From positions 1 through 59,735 of the forward strand of contig JANNBJ010000075.1 of assembly GCA_031385325.1 (NCBI GenBank): a stretch of 59,735 bases of DNA. Direction: 5' to 3'. The notes beneath the pieces are model-generated. The model saw only the letters and a list, made by a program, of their open reading frames with translations. It was not told where the DNA came from and made no database searches. A program made the translations under genes and the position numbers. The DNA is from SYFY01 sp031385325. GTDB lineage: Bacteria; Pseudomonadota; Gammaproteobacteria; Pseudomonadales; Azotimanducaceae. The first letter of the stretch is position 1; every line of letters begins with the position of its first letter. Of the stretch, positions 17,461 through 25,557 are shown piece after piece.

Positions 17461-18591
17461 TCAGGTGAAATCGCTCAAGGCGGATCGCAGCCGCTGCAGT
17501 CCCGATTGCAGGGTCAGGCGTGGGCAACCGAAGTTGAAGCGGATAAATCCCGGACCGCCGAACTGCTCCCCGAATGAAGGCCCCAGCCCGTGCTTGAGGA
17601 AGTGTGCTTCGACATCCGGTAGCTTCAGGTCCCGGATATCGATCCAGGCGAGATAAGTGCCTTCGACCCGAGTCATTCGTGACCCGACCGCGTCTCGGAC
17701 CAGCTTTTCATTACCGCGCAAAGTGTCGAGCAGGGCCGGCAACCAGGGTCCACGATCAGACCACGCCAACTCGCAGGCCAGATAAGCGAGTGGGCCGATG
17801 CCTGCCACCAGGCCGCCACGTGCTGCAACGAAGCGCTCTCGCAATGTATGGTCCGGAATCACCGCTACCGCGCATCCAAGGCCAGGAAAGTTGTATGCCT
17901 TGGTCGGGGAGAACAGCGTAATCGTCTTGTGTAGTAGCTCCGGAATCAGCGAAGCGACGGGAACATGAGTCGTCGAGGCGTCGAGAATCAGCGGGCAATG
18001 AATCTCGTCGGACATCAGCACCAGATCGTGTTGCAGGCAGAGTTGCGCAACCTGAGTGAGTTCCTGGCGTGAATACACGCGCCCGGTCGGGTTCTGCGGA
18101 TTGCAAAGCATGAACAACCGGGCGTCCCTCGCCTTGACGATGAGATCGTCGAAATCCATCACCCACTGGTCGTCGGCCAGTACCAGATCACTCAGCAGCG
18201 CTCGACCCCCCGCATGGTCCGGCACATCCAGAAATGGGTAGTACACCGGCTTTGGAATGAGAATCCCGTCGCCTGCGTCGATCGCTGCCCGCGCCGCCAG
18301 ATTGAATCCGGTGACCACACCAGGCAGCCACACCAGCCACTGCGGATCGACGGTCCAGCCATAGGCTCGCGTCAGCCACTCACAGAATGCAGCTTCAACC
18401 CCGGGCGGGGTCACGGTATAGCCGATGATGCCGTGCTCGAGGCGGTCGTGAAGTCCCTGAAGAATGAAATCCGGCGCCTTGAAATCCATGTCGGCGACCC
18501 AGAAGGGCATTATTTCAGGTGGATACTTGTTCCACTTCGAGCTGGAGGTTGGGCGCCGATCTGCTATCGCATCAAAATCGAATGTCGTCAT
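17461..18591 (-). CDS. patB: PatB/MalY-type PLP-dependent C-S lyase
   Basis: A 376-residue fold-type I PLP enzyme of the MalY/PatB subgroup, whose known members cleave cystathionine or cysteine conjugates to thiol, pyruvate and ammonia. Diagnostic features are the N-terminal KW..YP..I.PFWVADMDF segment, NPQNPTGRV, the Asp in SDEIHCPL and the PLP-lysine motif SPTKAYNFPGL. It is separated from argD by about 200 bases and is probably its own unit. An aminotransferase role cannot be excluded from sequence alone. Confidence 0.87.
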   Translation of the reverse strand: MTTFDFDAIADRRPTSSSKWNKYPPEIMPFWVADMDFKAPDFILQGLHDRLEHGIIGYTVTPPGVEAAFCEWLTRAYGWTVDPQWLVWLPGVVTGFNLAARAAIDAGDGILIPKPVYYPFLDVPDHAGGRALLSDLVLADDQWVMDFDDLIVKARDARLFMLCNPQNPTGRVYSRQELTQVAQLCLQHDLVLMSDEIHCPLILDASTTHVPVASLIPELLHKTITLFSPTKAYNFPGLGCAVAVIPDHTLRERFVAARGGLVAGIGPLAYLACELAWSDRGPWLPALLDTLRGNEKLVRDAVGSRMTRVEGTYLAWIDIRDLKLPDVEAHFLKHGLGPSFGEQFGGPGFIRFNFGCPRLTLQSGLQRLRSALSDFT

Positions 18592-18673
18592 GAGCTCATA
18601 CAGAAAACGTTGTAGGGGATCACATTGCCTCGGCTAGAATGAGGGAGTTTCACTCCTGGATCAAAGGTGCCAC

Positions 18674-19006
18674 ATGGCAGACGCAACAGTTCTGGACACC
18701 ATCAAGCAGCAGATTGAAGACAATCCCATCATTCTGTACATGAAGGGTTCGCCGCAAATGCCGCAGTGTGGCTTTTCGGCGCGAACCGTTCAGGCGCTGA
18801 TCGCCTGTGGTCAACGGTTTGCTTATGTCGACATCCTGTCCAATCCGGAAATTCGCGCCACGCTGCCGAGTTATTCGGACTGGCCGACGTTTCCCCAGCT
18901 GTTTGTGGGCGGCGAGTTGGTTGGAGGTTGTGACATCATCACCGAAATGCACGAGGCTGGTGAACTTGAGACTCTCGTTCGCGAGGCGGTTGGCGCTAGC
19001 GAGTAG
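18674..19006 (+). CDS. grxD: Monothiol glutaredoxin, Grx4 family
   Basis: A 110-residue CGFS-type monothiol glutaredoxin. These proteins bind a [2Fe-2S] cluster with glutathione and deliver it to other proteins in the cytoplasm. The CGFS motif lies at about residues 32-35, with the conserved WPTFPQLF (cis-proline) and GGCDI motifs after it. The length is normal. It lies next to rnt, as in enterobacteria. Confidence 0.96.
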   Translation: MADATVLDTIKQQIEDNPIILYMKGSPQMPQCGFSARTVQALIACGQRFAYVDILSNPEIRATLPSYSDWPTFPQLFVGGELVGGCDIITEMHEAGELETLVREAVGASE

Positions 19007-19023
19007 ATCGGCGGCGGCTCAGG

Positions 19024-19623
19024 TCAATCCTCCATCACGATCGGCGTCGAGTTGACGATCCGACAGAACAACTGAGCAGTTCTGTCGGCGTCATACAAGG
19101 CGCCATGCGCCTGATTGATATCAAATTCGATACCTGCACGTGCGCAGGCTTCCCGAAGTACGGTGTGCCCGTAAGCGACTGCTGACAGCGACGCCGTATC
19201 AATCGTCGTAAATGGGTGAAACGGATTTCGCTTGACGTTGTTGCGGTCTGCCGCGCGCATCAGGAACTCGCGATCAAAGGCCGCGTTGTGGGCAACCAGA
19301 ATCGCGCGATGGCAGTCGGTTTCCTTCATCTGCTCTCTGACCTCTCGAAACAGCGCCTTGACGGCTTCTGCTTCCGACACCGCACGCCGGTTCGGGTCCT
19401 GCAGGTTGATTCCGGTGAACTTCAGCGAAGCCGGATCAATGCTTGATCCGTGGAACGGCGTGACCGCCCACCGATGGCTGCTCAGCGGCCGCAACCGATT
19501 GTTTTCCCAGGTCAGGATCACACATGCGAGTTCAAGTATCGGGTTGATGGCCGAGTTGAAACCGCCTGTTTCAATGTCGGCAACCACGGGCAAAAAGCCG
19601 CGAAAACGTTTATTCATGGACAT
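19024..19623 (-). CDS. rnt: Ribonuclease T
   Basis: A 199-residue DEDDh 3'-5' exoribonuclease that trims tRNA CCA ends and other stable RNA 3' ends. The acidic DIETGG motif, HNAAFDREF and the C-terminal HGALYDAD (catalytic His and Asp) are in place. It is convergent with grxD and divergent from motY across a 119-base gap. The same rnt/motY pairing is known in Vibrio. ATG codons at 19623 and 19617 are both possible starts. Confidence 0.95.
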   Translation of the reverse strand: MSMNKRFRGFLPVVADIETGGFNSAINPILELACVILTWENNRLRPLSSHRWAVTPFHGSSIDPASLKFTGINLQDPNRRAVSEAEAVKALFREVREQMKETDCHRAILVAHNAAFDREFLMRAADRNNVKRNPFHPFTTIDTASLSAVAYGHTVLREACARAGIEFDINQAHGALYDADRTAQLFCRIVNSTPIVMED

Positions 19624-19642
19624 GCGTGAACGATAACACGCC

Positions 19643-19669
19643 TCAAGCGACGATCGTGCCTGCCGATAA
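19643..19669 (+). promoter_or_regulatory. FliA (sigma28)-type promoter for motY
   Basis: TCAA (19643-19646), a 15-base spacer and a perfect GCCGATAA (19662-19669) match the flagellar sigma28 consensus TAAA-N15-GCCGATAA at 11 of 12 positions. It lies about 70 bases upstream of motY in the correct orientation. Confidence 0.8.
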
Positions 19670-19742
19670 AGAACGTGTCCCCCGCTGAATCGAAAGTGGT
19701 TGGAACGCAGATCGAACGTAGAGAGAGAGTAGACCGAAAACT

Positions 19743-20705
19743 ATGCCGCCGTTGCACACCAGGCAGACCATCGAACGCGTTTTCGCCAAGCCCGACCAAA
19801 TCGGTTGGTTACCGTTGGCCAGCGCCGTTCTGTGCATGACGATATGCAGCCCGAGCGTGTCCGCCCTGCAGTTTGGTGCCGGCTTTAATGCCGAGTGGAC
19901 CTTTTCAAACCCGAAGAACCAGTGTGTCCTGACGCAGGAAATCCCGGGGTATGGCACCGCGCGGTTTCTCGGGTCACCTGGTCTTGGGCTGCGATTTGAA
20001 CTCGTGTCGCGCCGTGATCTGTTTGGCTCTGGCGAAATCATGGCAGTTGCACAGTCGCCAGAGTGGCATCCGGCCTGGCCAAGCGTACAGGAGCGTGGTT
20101 ATCTGCAGCATATTGATGGTGGCATGATTTCAGCCGATGAACCGGTGGCCACGACGCTGCTCATGGATCTGAAGCAGGGCAGGACAGTCAAGCTGACTCA
20201 TCCGGCGCGTTATGGCAACGAAGACGATATTGTCGCGGCAACGATTTCGCCACTGCGATTCGGCCCGGGTTATGCGTCTTTGATGCAGTGTCATCAGTGG
20301 TCCATGCCGGCCAATTTCGCCGATGTGTCTGATACTCAAATCCAGTTTGGTTCTGGCCAGCGATCGTTGCCCGTAGCGGCTCGGGCTCGTCTCGACCTGG
20401 TTGCCCGTTATGTACTTGCTGATCGCTCGATGACCGGGATATTCATCGACGGTCATGCCGACAGGGCAGGCAACGAACGGTCGAACATCAAGCTGTCCGA
20501 ACAACGAGCACGTCTGGTTGCCGATCACCTGGTGCGACTCGGTATTCCGCGCGGCATGATGACCGTGCGATTCCACGGTTCCAGCTACCCCATCGATTCA
20601 AGTGCAACAGCTGCTGCAAGCAACGTGAATCGACGGGTTGGTGTGCAACTGGAGCGGCATGGGGAAGCGATGCTGTCGAGCGCAAGTCTTTCTCGAGCGA
20701 GATAG
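19743..20705 (+). CDS. motY: Flagellar motor T-ring protein MotY
   Basis: A 320-residue periplasmic flagellar motor protein. A signal peptide ends at about residue 41 (SVSA-LQF). The N-terminal domain (FGAGF..EWTF, then WHPAWPS) is the part that joins the basal body in MotY. The C-terminal OmpA-like domain (about 205-310, GHADRAGNERSN, SEQRA) binds peptidoglycan. It is divergent from rnt and has a sigma28-type promoter. No other flagellar genes are in the window, so the regulon is split across the genome. Confidence 0.9.
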   Translation: MPPLHTRQTIERVFAKPDQIGWLPLASAVLCMTICSPSVSALQFGAGFNAEWTFSNPKNQCVLTQEIPGYGTARFLGSPGLGLRFELVSRRDLFGSGEIMAVAQSPEWHPAWPSVQERGYLQHIDGGMISADEPVATTLLMDLKQGRTVKLTHPARYGNEDDIVAATISPLRFGPGYASLMQCHQWSMPANFADVSDTQIQFGSGQRSLPVAARARLDLVARYVLADRSMTGIFIDGHADRAGNERSNIKLSEQRARLVADHLVRLGIPRGMMTVRFHGSSYPIDSSATAAASNVNRRVGVQLERHGEAMLSSASLSRAR

Positions 20706-20912
20706 GCGTCACATCTGCAGTGAAAGGTGCCACGTATTATCCCGTCGAAGCTGCGGGTTTCAGCCCCTGCCGAGTTTTTCCGATTCCTCGCCCGGAATCG
20801 GGCACTGCTGGCCCAGAGCTGAAGCGATAAGGATTTTCCGCAGCTTGGCAGTTGGCACAGTGTCCTGCTGCCGGTGCATGGACGCCTCCGGATCAACCAG
20901 GGATAGCGGACC

Positions 20913-21446
20913 ATGAGCAACTTCCACGTACTCTTCAGCGGTGAAACAGCACCCGGCTCAAAGACCGACTCGGTCATGCTGGGTTTGCAGCGCACGCTCG
21001 GTATTGATGCCCGCAAGGCGAAGCAGCTCTTTTCCGGCCGCACGGTGGTGTTGAAGAGCCAGCTTTCTGCAGCCGAAGCGCAATCTCTGGTCGCCATCCT
21101 GACGGCGCTGGGAGCGGTGTGCCGGGTCAAGGACTATACCGCTCGCGCGACGTCCTCGAGTCTGTTCAAGTTCGACGACACAGGTCGGGACAAGACGGTG
21201 CAGGATCTGACTGCGGCGCATGTCGAGTGTCCTCGGTGCAGCCACCTGCAACTGCTCGCCGATTTTTGCGCGAAGTGCGGGCTCGACATCGAACAAGCGC
21301 AAAAGAAGCAGCGCAAGGAAGATGTGCTCATCGGCAAAAAGCTCAAGGCCCTTCGCGATCGCAACGAACCCGCAACGATTGAACAAAAAGCTGCAAAAAC
21401 TGAATCGGCGACTAAGATGGGTGGCTGGTTTCGCAAGGCGCGCTGA
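20913..21446 (+). CDS. Hypothetical protein with zinc ribbon
   Basis: A 177-residue cytoplasmic protein. Residues about 5-75 look like an alpha/beta fold in the style of the ribosomal L7/L12 C-terminal domain (SVMLGLQRTLGID, then a helix and a VVLK strand). At about 97-117 two Cys pairs (CPRC and CAKC) form a likely zinc ribbon. The C-terminus is basic and Lys-rich. It ends directly before the murI start and is probably co-transcribed with it. The function is unknown. Confidence 0.8.
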   Translation: MSNFHVLFSGETAPGSKTDSVMLGLQRTLGIDARKAKQLFSGRTVVLKSQLSAAEAQSLVAILTALGAVCRVKDYTARATSSSLFKFDDTGRDKTVQDLTAAHVECPRCSHLQLLADFCAKCGLDIEQAQKKQRKEDVLIGKKLKALRDRNEPATIEQKAAKTESATKMGGWFRKAR

Positions 21447-22250
21447 TTGTTGAATGCTCCCGACACCGATCTGCCGATTGGTGTGTTCGATTCAGGTATG
21501 GGTGGACTGACGGTGCTTGCGGCATTGCAACGTGTTATGCCTCGCGAGACCTTCATATTCCTCGGTGACACCGCTCGTCTCCCCTATGGCACCAAAAGCG
21601 CTGACACGGTTCGACGTTATGCCGTGCGTGCAGCAACCCATCTGGTCGAGCTCGGCATCAAGGCACTGGTGGTGGCCTGCAATACAGCTTCTGCGGCCGC
21701 GCTGTCGCGCTTGCAGGCAGAGTTCGCGCCGTTACCGGTTTTTGGCGTAATCGAACCCGGTGCTCTGGCGGCGAGCCTCGCGGCCAAGGGTGGTAGCGTC
21801 GCCATTCTGGCAACCGAAGGTACGGTGCGTGAAGGTGCGTACAACCGTGCGCTTCTGAAGCTGGGGGTGCAACATGTCTACGCACGCCCGGCGCCGCTAC
21901 TGGTTACCCTTGCAGAGGAAGGTCGATCGGAAGGCAGTCTTGCCCGCCATATCGTTGCCGATTACCTGGACGGTCTGGGTGGCACCTCGACACCCACCAC
22001 GCTCCTCCTGGGTTGTACCCACTTCCCCCTCTTCAAAGCGCTGTGCGCTGAAGTGCTCGGTGATGCTGTGCAGATTGTCGATTCTGCTTCGACTACGGCT
22101 GCTGCGGTGGCAGCGCGTACACCGGCTTGTCAACAGCCGAATGCAGGGGTTCATCGATACCTGGCAACTGATGGCGCCGACCGCTTTCGACGGGTCGGCA
22201 GATTTTTTCTTGGGCGCCCGCTGCCTGGTGTCGAGCTTGTTGATCTCTGA
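21447..22250 (+). CDS. murI: Glutamate racemase
   Basis: A 267-residue enzyme that makes D-glutamate for peptidoglycan. The FDSGMGGL motif and both catalytic cysteines (ACNTASA and LGCTHFP) are present. The start is TTG at 21447 or 21450, immediately after the stop of the zinc-ribbon gene, which suggests translational coupling. The length is normal for the family. Confidence 0.95.
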   Translation: MLNAPDTDLPIGVFDSGMGGLTVLAALQRVMPRETFIFLGDTARLPYGTKSADTVRRYAVRAATHLVELGIKALVVACNTASAAALSRLQAEFAPLPVFGVIEPGALAASLAAKGGSVAILATEGTVREGAYNRALLKLGVQHVYARPAPLLVTLAEEGRSEGSLARHIVADYLDGLGGTSTPTTLLLGCTHFPLFKALCAEVLGDAVQIVDSASTTAAAVAARTPACQQPNAGVHRYLATDGADRFRRVGRFFLGRPLPGVELVDL

Positions 22251-22305
22251 GTCGACTACGCACAATTCAGTCTGGCTCACATGATGGCAACACGCATATC
22301 CTTCG

Positions 22306-22340
22306 TTCTTTCCTTTCCTTTCCTTTTCTTTTCTTTTCTT
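22306..22340. repeat. 35-base pure pyrimidine tract of pentamers
   Basis: A continuous C/T run made of about three TTTCC units followed by four TTTTC units, ending 15 bases before the start codon of the next gene. Simple pentamer repeats of this type are prone to slippage. Here the tract sits between the promoter region and the ribosome site, so length changes could alter expression. Confidence 0.85.
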
Positions 22341-22355
22341 GCCTTGGAGTCTGTG

Positions 22356-23267
22356 ATGAAAATTGGCGCCATCTTTCCGCATCTGGAAATCGGGGACGAC
22401 CCGGCTGTGATTCGTGATTGGGCACAGACTGCCGAAGGTCTGGGTTATTCCCACATCATCGCCTATGACCATGTACTCGGGGCGGTGCATGCCAATCGCG
22501 AACCAAAGCTGTGGGGCCCGTATACGGAAGAGTCGGCGTTCCATGAACCATTAGTGCTGTTCGGTTTTTTTGCCGCTTGCACCACCCGCATCGAGCTGGC
22601 CACCGGTATTCTGATTCTGCCGCAGCGGCAGACGGCGCTGGTCGCCAAACAGGCGGCAGAAATCGATGTGCTCTCGGGTGGCCGTCTGCGTCTGGGTGTG
22701 GGAACCGGCTGGAACCATGTCGAGTACGACAGTCTCGGTGAGAACTTTGCCAATCGTGGAGTACGCCAGGTTGAGCAGGTCGAAGTCCTTCGTCAGTTGT
22801 GGGGTCAATCGGTTATTGACTACACCGGTCAGTGGCATCGAATCGAACGTGCCGGCATCAAACCGTTGCCGTCGCGCCAGATACCCATCTGGTTTGGCGG
22901 GTTTACAGACGTCGCCTTCCGTCGGGCGGCGACCATTGGCGACGGGTTCATGTTTGGCAGTGGTCATAAGGAAAATCTGGCGGCGCTGACCAAGGTGCGT
23001 GAGGCGCTCGCTGCTGCCGGGCGGAACAGCAGTGAGTTCGGAACAGAGTCCTTTCTCAATTACCAGTCTGGTCCCGCGCGGTGGCGCCAGGAGATCGAGG
23101 ATCTCATCGCGGCAGATGTCGACTATGTATCGATGCGGGCCATGGCGTTGCGTGGACAGGCGCTGCGCGGGCAGGGCGACGGACTGATGTCACCGCGAGA
23201 CCATATCAAGGCGCTGGAAACCTATTGGCAAACGGTGGGTGATCTCGCCCGCCTTGTTCATGAATAG
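22356..23267 (+). CDS. LLM-class (luciferase-like) F420-dependent oxidoreductase family protein
   Basis: A 303-residue TIM-barrel protein of the luciferase-like monooxygenase superfamily, closest in feel to the F420-type group. It shows HIIAYDHV near the N-terminus, LATGILILPQRQ, RLRLGVGTGWN and PIWFGG, all typical. The ATG at 22356 has TTGGAG upstream. An earlier in-frame ATG (22281) would put the pyrimidine tract in the coding region. The cofactor (F420 or FMN) and substrate are unknown. The stop codon lies inside a repeated palindrome half (23259-23277). Confidence 0.85.
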   Translation: MKIGAIFPHLEIGDDPAVIRDWAQTAEGLGYSHIIAYDHVLGAVHANREPKLWGPYTEESAFHEPLVLFGFFAACTTRIELATGILILPQRQTALVAKQAAEIDVLSGGRLRLGVGTGWNHVEYDSLGENFANRGVRQVEQVEVLRQLWGQSVIDYTGQWHRIERAGIKPLPSRQIPIWFGGFTDVAFRRAATIGDGFMFGSGHKENLAALTKVREALAAAGRNSSEFGTESFLNYQSGPARWRQEIEDLIAADVDYVSMRAMALRGQALRGQGDGLMSPRDHIKALETYWQTVGDLARLVHE

Positions 23268-23277
23268 TGCGGGTTCG
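23259..23277. repeat. GAATAGTGCGGG repeat, copy 1
   Basis: CATGAATAGTGCGGGTTCG closely resembles 56866-56884 and the reverse complement of 38452-38470. The TAG inside it is the stop codon of the LLM gene. Confidence 0.55.
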
Positions 23278-23341
23278 CCGGATGACACTCCACGCGTGAA
23301 GGCCGAAAGTCTCACACGCACCGTCAGCGATGTCTGCAAAC

Positions 23342-23371
23342 TGATATGACGGTAATCTCACCGTGATATCA
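23342..23371. promoter_or_regulatory. Long inverted repeat upstream of the double-glycine peptide gene
   Basis: TGATATGACGGT and ACCGTGATATCA form 12-base arms with one mismatch around AATCTC. The right part contains the palindrome GTGATATCAC. It lies about 100 bases upstream of the peptide gene and has no T-run, so an operator is more likely than a terminator. Confidence 0.5.
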
Positions 23372-23468
23372 CGCAGCTGCCCTTAAGTTGATTGGGTGTG
23401 CAGGTCAGGCTTGATTCCACGAAGCCCGCCTTGACCACATTCGAAAAACAACTGACAGGAAAGCAAAC

Positions 23469-23702
23469 ATGCGTGAATTGACTTGTGAGGAAATTGGTTT
23501 TGTTTCTGGTGGTGGCAACGCTGCGCGATCCAATGCTGCGGCTGGAACCTCGATGGCGCTGATCGGGCTTGGTCTGCGGCTGGGTGCCGTTGGTCTTGTA
23601 GGCGCGGCGGCTCTTCCGGTAGCCGCAGGGGTCGCCATTGGCGCCGCAGTCATTGCGGCGGGGATTGCGATCTATTGGGAAACCAAGAAGACGCAGCAGT
23701 AG
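23469..23702 (+). CDS. Bacteriocin-like double-glycine leader peptide
   Basis: A 77-residue precursor. The first 15 residues (MRELTCEEIGFVSGG) match the double-glycine leader pattern of class II bacteriocins and microcins such as colicin V, which are cleaved by C39-peptidase ABC transporters. The predicted core (from residue 16) is 62 residues, Ala/Gly-rich with GxxxG-like spacing and a hydrophobic segment, and ends in a polar KKTQQ tail. AGGA lies about 10 bases upstream of the ATG. No transporter, immunity or modification gene is adjacent. Downstream hairpins at 23712-23728 (CGGTTCG/CGAACCG) and 23743-23758 (GGTGCA/TGCACC) may end the transcript. Confidence 0.7.
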   Translation: MRELTCEEIGFVSGGGNAARSNAAAGTSMALIGLGLRLGAVGLVGAAALPVAAGVAIGAAVIAAGIAIYWETKKTQQ

Positions 23703-23778
23703 TTCCAGGCCTCGGTTCGTTCCGAACCGTCGAACTGGTAGTGGTGCACGGATGCACCGCCTTTGCTGGAGTGTCGGC

Positions 23779-24408
23779 TCAGCCTTTATCGATGTACTCG
23801 CACAGATCGGCAATCACACAATCCACGCACTTAGGCTTGCGGGCGATGCAGGTATATCGTCCGTGCAGAATCAACCAGTGGTGGGCGTCTTTCTTGAACT
23901 CGTCCGGCACGACCCGCAGCAGTCCGTCTTCGACCACGCGAACATCTTTGCCAGGCGCCAGACCCGTGCGATTGGAAACGCGAAAGATGTGGGTATCCAC
24001 CGCAATGGTCGGGTGTCCAAAGGCGGTGTTGAGCACGACATTGGCCGTCTTGCGGCCCACCCCTGGCAATGCTTCCAGCGCCTCTCGATTCTGCGGTACT
24101 TCGCCTGCGTGCTGGTCAATCAGAATCGCGCAGGTTTTCACCACGTTTTCAGCCTTGGTGTTGTACAGGCCGATGGTGCGGATATAACTCTTCAAGCGTT
24201 TCACGCCAAGTCGCTTGATATCGGCTGCGGTCTTGTACTTTGTGAACAGTGGTTGCGTTGCTTTGTTGACGCTGACATCGGTAGCTTGTGCAGAGAGCAT
24301 GACTGCAATCAGCAGCTGGAACGCAGTGGCATAAGAAAGCTCGGTGGTGGGCTCCGGCATGGTAGCTCGCAGACGGGTGAACATCAGGCTGATATCGGCA
24401 TCTCTCAA
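23779..24408 (-). CDS. nth: Endonuclease III
   Basis: A 209-residue base-excision repair glycosylase/AP lyase for oxidised pyrimidines. It has the helix-hairpin-helix LPGVGRKTA with the catalytic Lys, the downstream catalytic Asp in VDTH and the C-x6-C-x2-C-x5-C iron-sulfur loop near the C-terminus. The start is TTG at 24408, 4 bases after the rnfE stop. It is the last gene of the rnf operon, as in E. coli. Confidence 0.96.
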   Translation of the reverse strand: MRDADISLMFTRLRATMPEPTTELSYATAFQLLIAVMLSAQATDVSVNKATQPLFTKYKTAADIKRLGVKRLKSYIRTIGLYNTKAENVVKTCAILIDQHAGEVPQNREALEALPGVGRKTANVVLNTAFGHPTIAVDTHIFRVSNRTGLAPGKDVRVVEDGLLRVVPDEFKKDAHHWLILHGRYTCIARKPKCVDCVIADLCEYIDKG

Positions 24409-24412
24409 CTCT

Positions 24413-25057
24413 TCACACTCCCGATTTGACTGACTGGCGAAACAGGACGCGGCCGAGTGCCATCAACAACCCCGCAACGATGAAAGCACCCGGTGGCAGC
24501 GCGACCAGCAACAAACGCTGGTGTTCCGGCAGAATCTGAATCGCAAGCGATGCAGCATCGGCGCCCAGGAGTTGATCCATATGAGCGAAGAGCGTGCCCT
24601 GTCCGATCACTTCGCGCACTGCACCAAGGAAGAGCAAGGCGATGGCGAAACCGGCCGACGTACCCAGCGCATCGAGTAACGAGGGCCACACCGGTTGTCG
24701 GCTCGCAAAGGCCTCGGCGCGTCCGAGAATAATGCAGTTGGTGACAATGATCTGCACGAACAACGCGATGCCCAGGTACAGCTCATACGCAAAAGCTTCC
24801 ATCAGCATGACGGCAAGCGTGGTCAGTCCGGCGATCAGCAACATGAAGGCCGGCAACCTGGCGAAATCCGGCAGCACATTTCGCAGTAGGGAGATGATGG
24901 TGTTGCTGCCGACCAGGACGAGCGCCGATGCAACTGCCAGTCCAAGCGCGTTCACCACGCTTGAAGAAACCGCGAGCAGCGGACACAGCCCAAGCATCTG
25001 GACCCAGGCAGGATTTCGCTCGATTATCCCGGCAGCGGCAATTGTGGCTACGTTCAA
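24413..25057 (-). CDS. rnfE: Rnf electron transport complex subunit E
   Basis: A 214-residue polytopic inner-membrane subunit of the ion-pumping ferredoxin:NAD oxidoreductase, with about six membrane helices. The motif NPAWVQMLGLCPLLAVS at the N-terminus and VTNCIILGRAEAFA in the middle are characteristic. The start is TTG at 25057, with AGGAG upstream, overlapping the rnfG stop by 4 bases (TTGA). A longer open frame upstream is not part of the gene. Confidence 0.94.
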   Translation of the reverse strand: MNVATIAAAGIIERNPAWVQMLGLCPLLAVSSSVVNALGLAVASALVLVGSNTIISLLRNVLPDFARLPAFMLLIAGLTTLAVMLMEAFAYELYLGIALFVQIIVTNCIILGRAEAFASRQPVWPSLLDALGTSAGFAIALLFLGAVREVIGQGTLFAHMDQLLGADAASLAIQILPEHQRLLLVALPPGAFIVAGLLMALGRVLFRQSVKSGV

Positions 25058-25557
25058 GGCTGATCTCCTGCACGCGTGACAAGTTCCTGCACGCCACCGC
25101 GTAAGGCCTTGGTCGTAATCGTTGCTCCCGTTTTTCCATCGATGTTGTTCATCGACTCGGCGTCGGCACCGACAAACCGGCGCATCCACGCTGATTCCGG
25201 TTGATCAATGAAATCACCGATGCCAGGTGTCTCCTGGTGCCGGGTAACTCGCAATCCGTCGATGGAACGTGTTTGCGCAACGAGCACCAGGAACTCGATG
25301 GGACCACCATAGCCTTCAACCGAGCCGAACATCAGAAGCCGCCCATCATTCAGGGTAATGGTCGAGCCGGCAGCGGGGGGTAAGCCGCGAGTATGCAGAT
25401 CATCGATGCCGGTCAACATTTCAGCATGGTGCCACAGTGCCCGTGCGCGATTGGAATCAACTCGGCTGCGGGTGGCTTCATGGACCGCAGCCAGCGTTGA
25501 TATCACCACGAGCGTCGCCACCATCAACACCAGAAATCCACGTGTTCGAGTGCTCAT
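25054..25557 (-). CDS. rnfG: Rnf electron transport complex subunit G
   Basis: A 167-residue flavoprotein subunit with one N-terminal membrane helix and a periplasmic FMN-binding domain. The motif GKTGATITTKAL holds the threonine to which FMN is covalently attached in the family. The ATG at 25557 overlaps the rnfD stop (ATGA). It is slightly shorter than the E. coli protein. Confidence 0.94.
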   Translation of the reverse strand: MSTRTRGFLVLMVATLVVISTLAAVHEATRSRVDSNRARALWHHAEMLTGIDDLHTRGLPPAAGSTITLNDGRLLMFGSVEGYGGPIEFLVLVAQTRSIDGLRVTRHQETPGIGDFIDQPESAWMRRFVGADAESMNNIDGKTGATITTKALRGGVQELVTRAGDQP

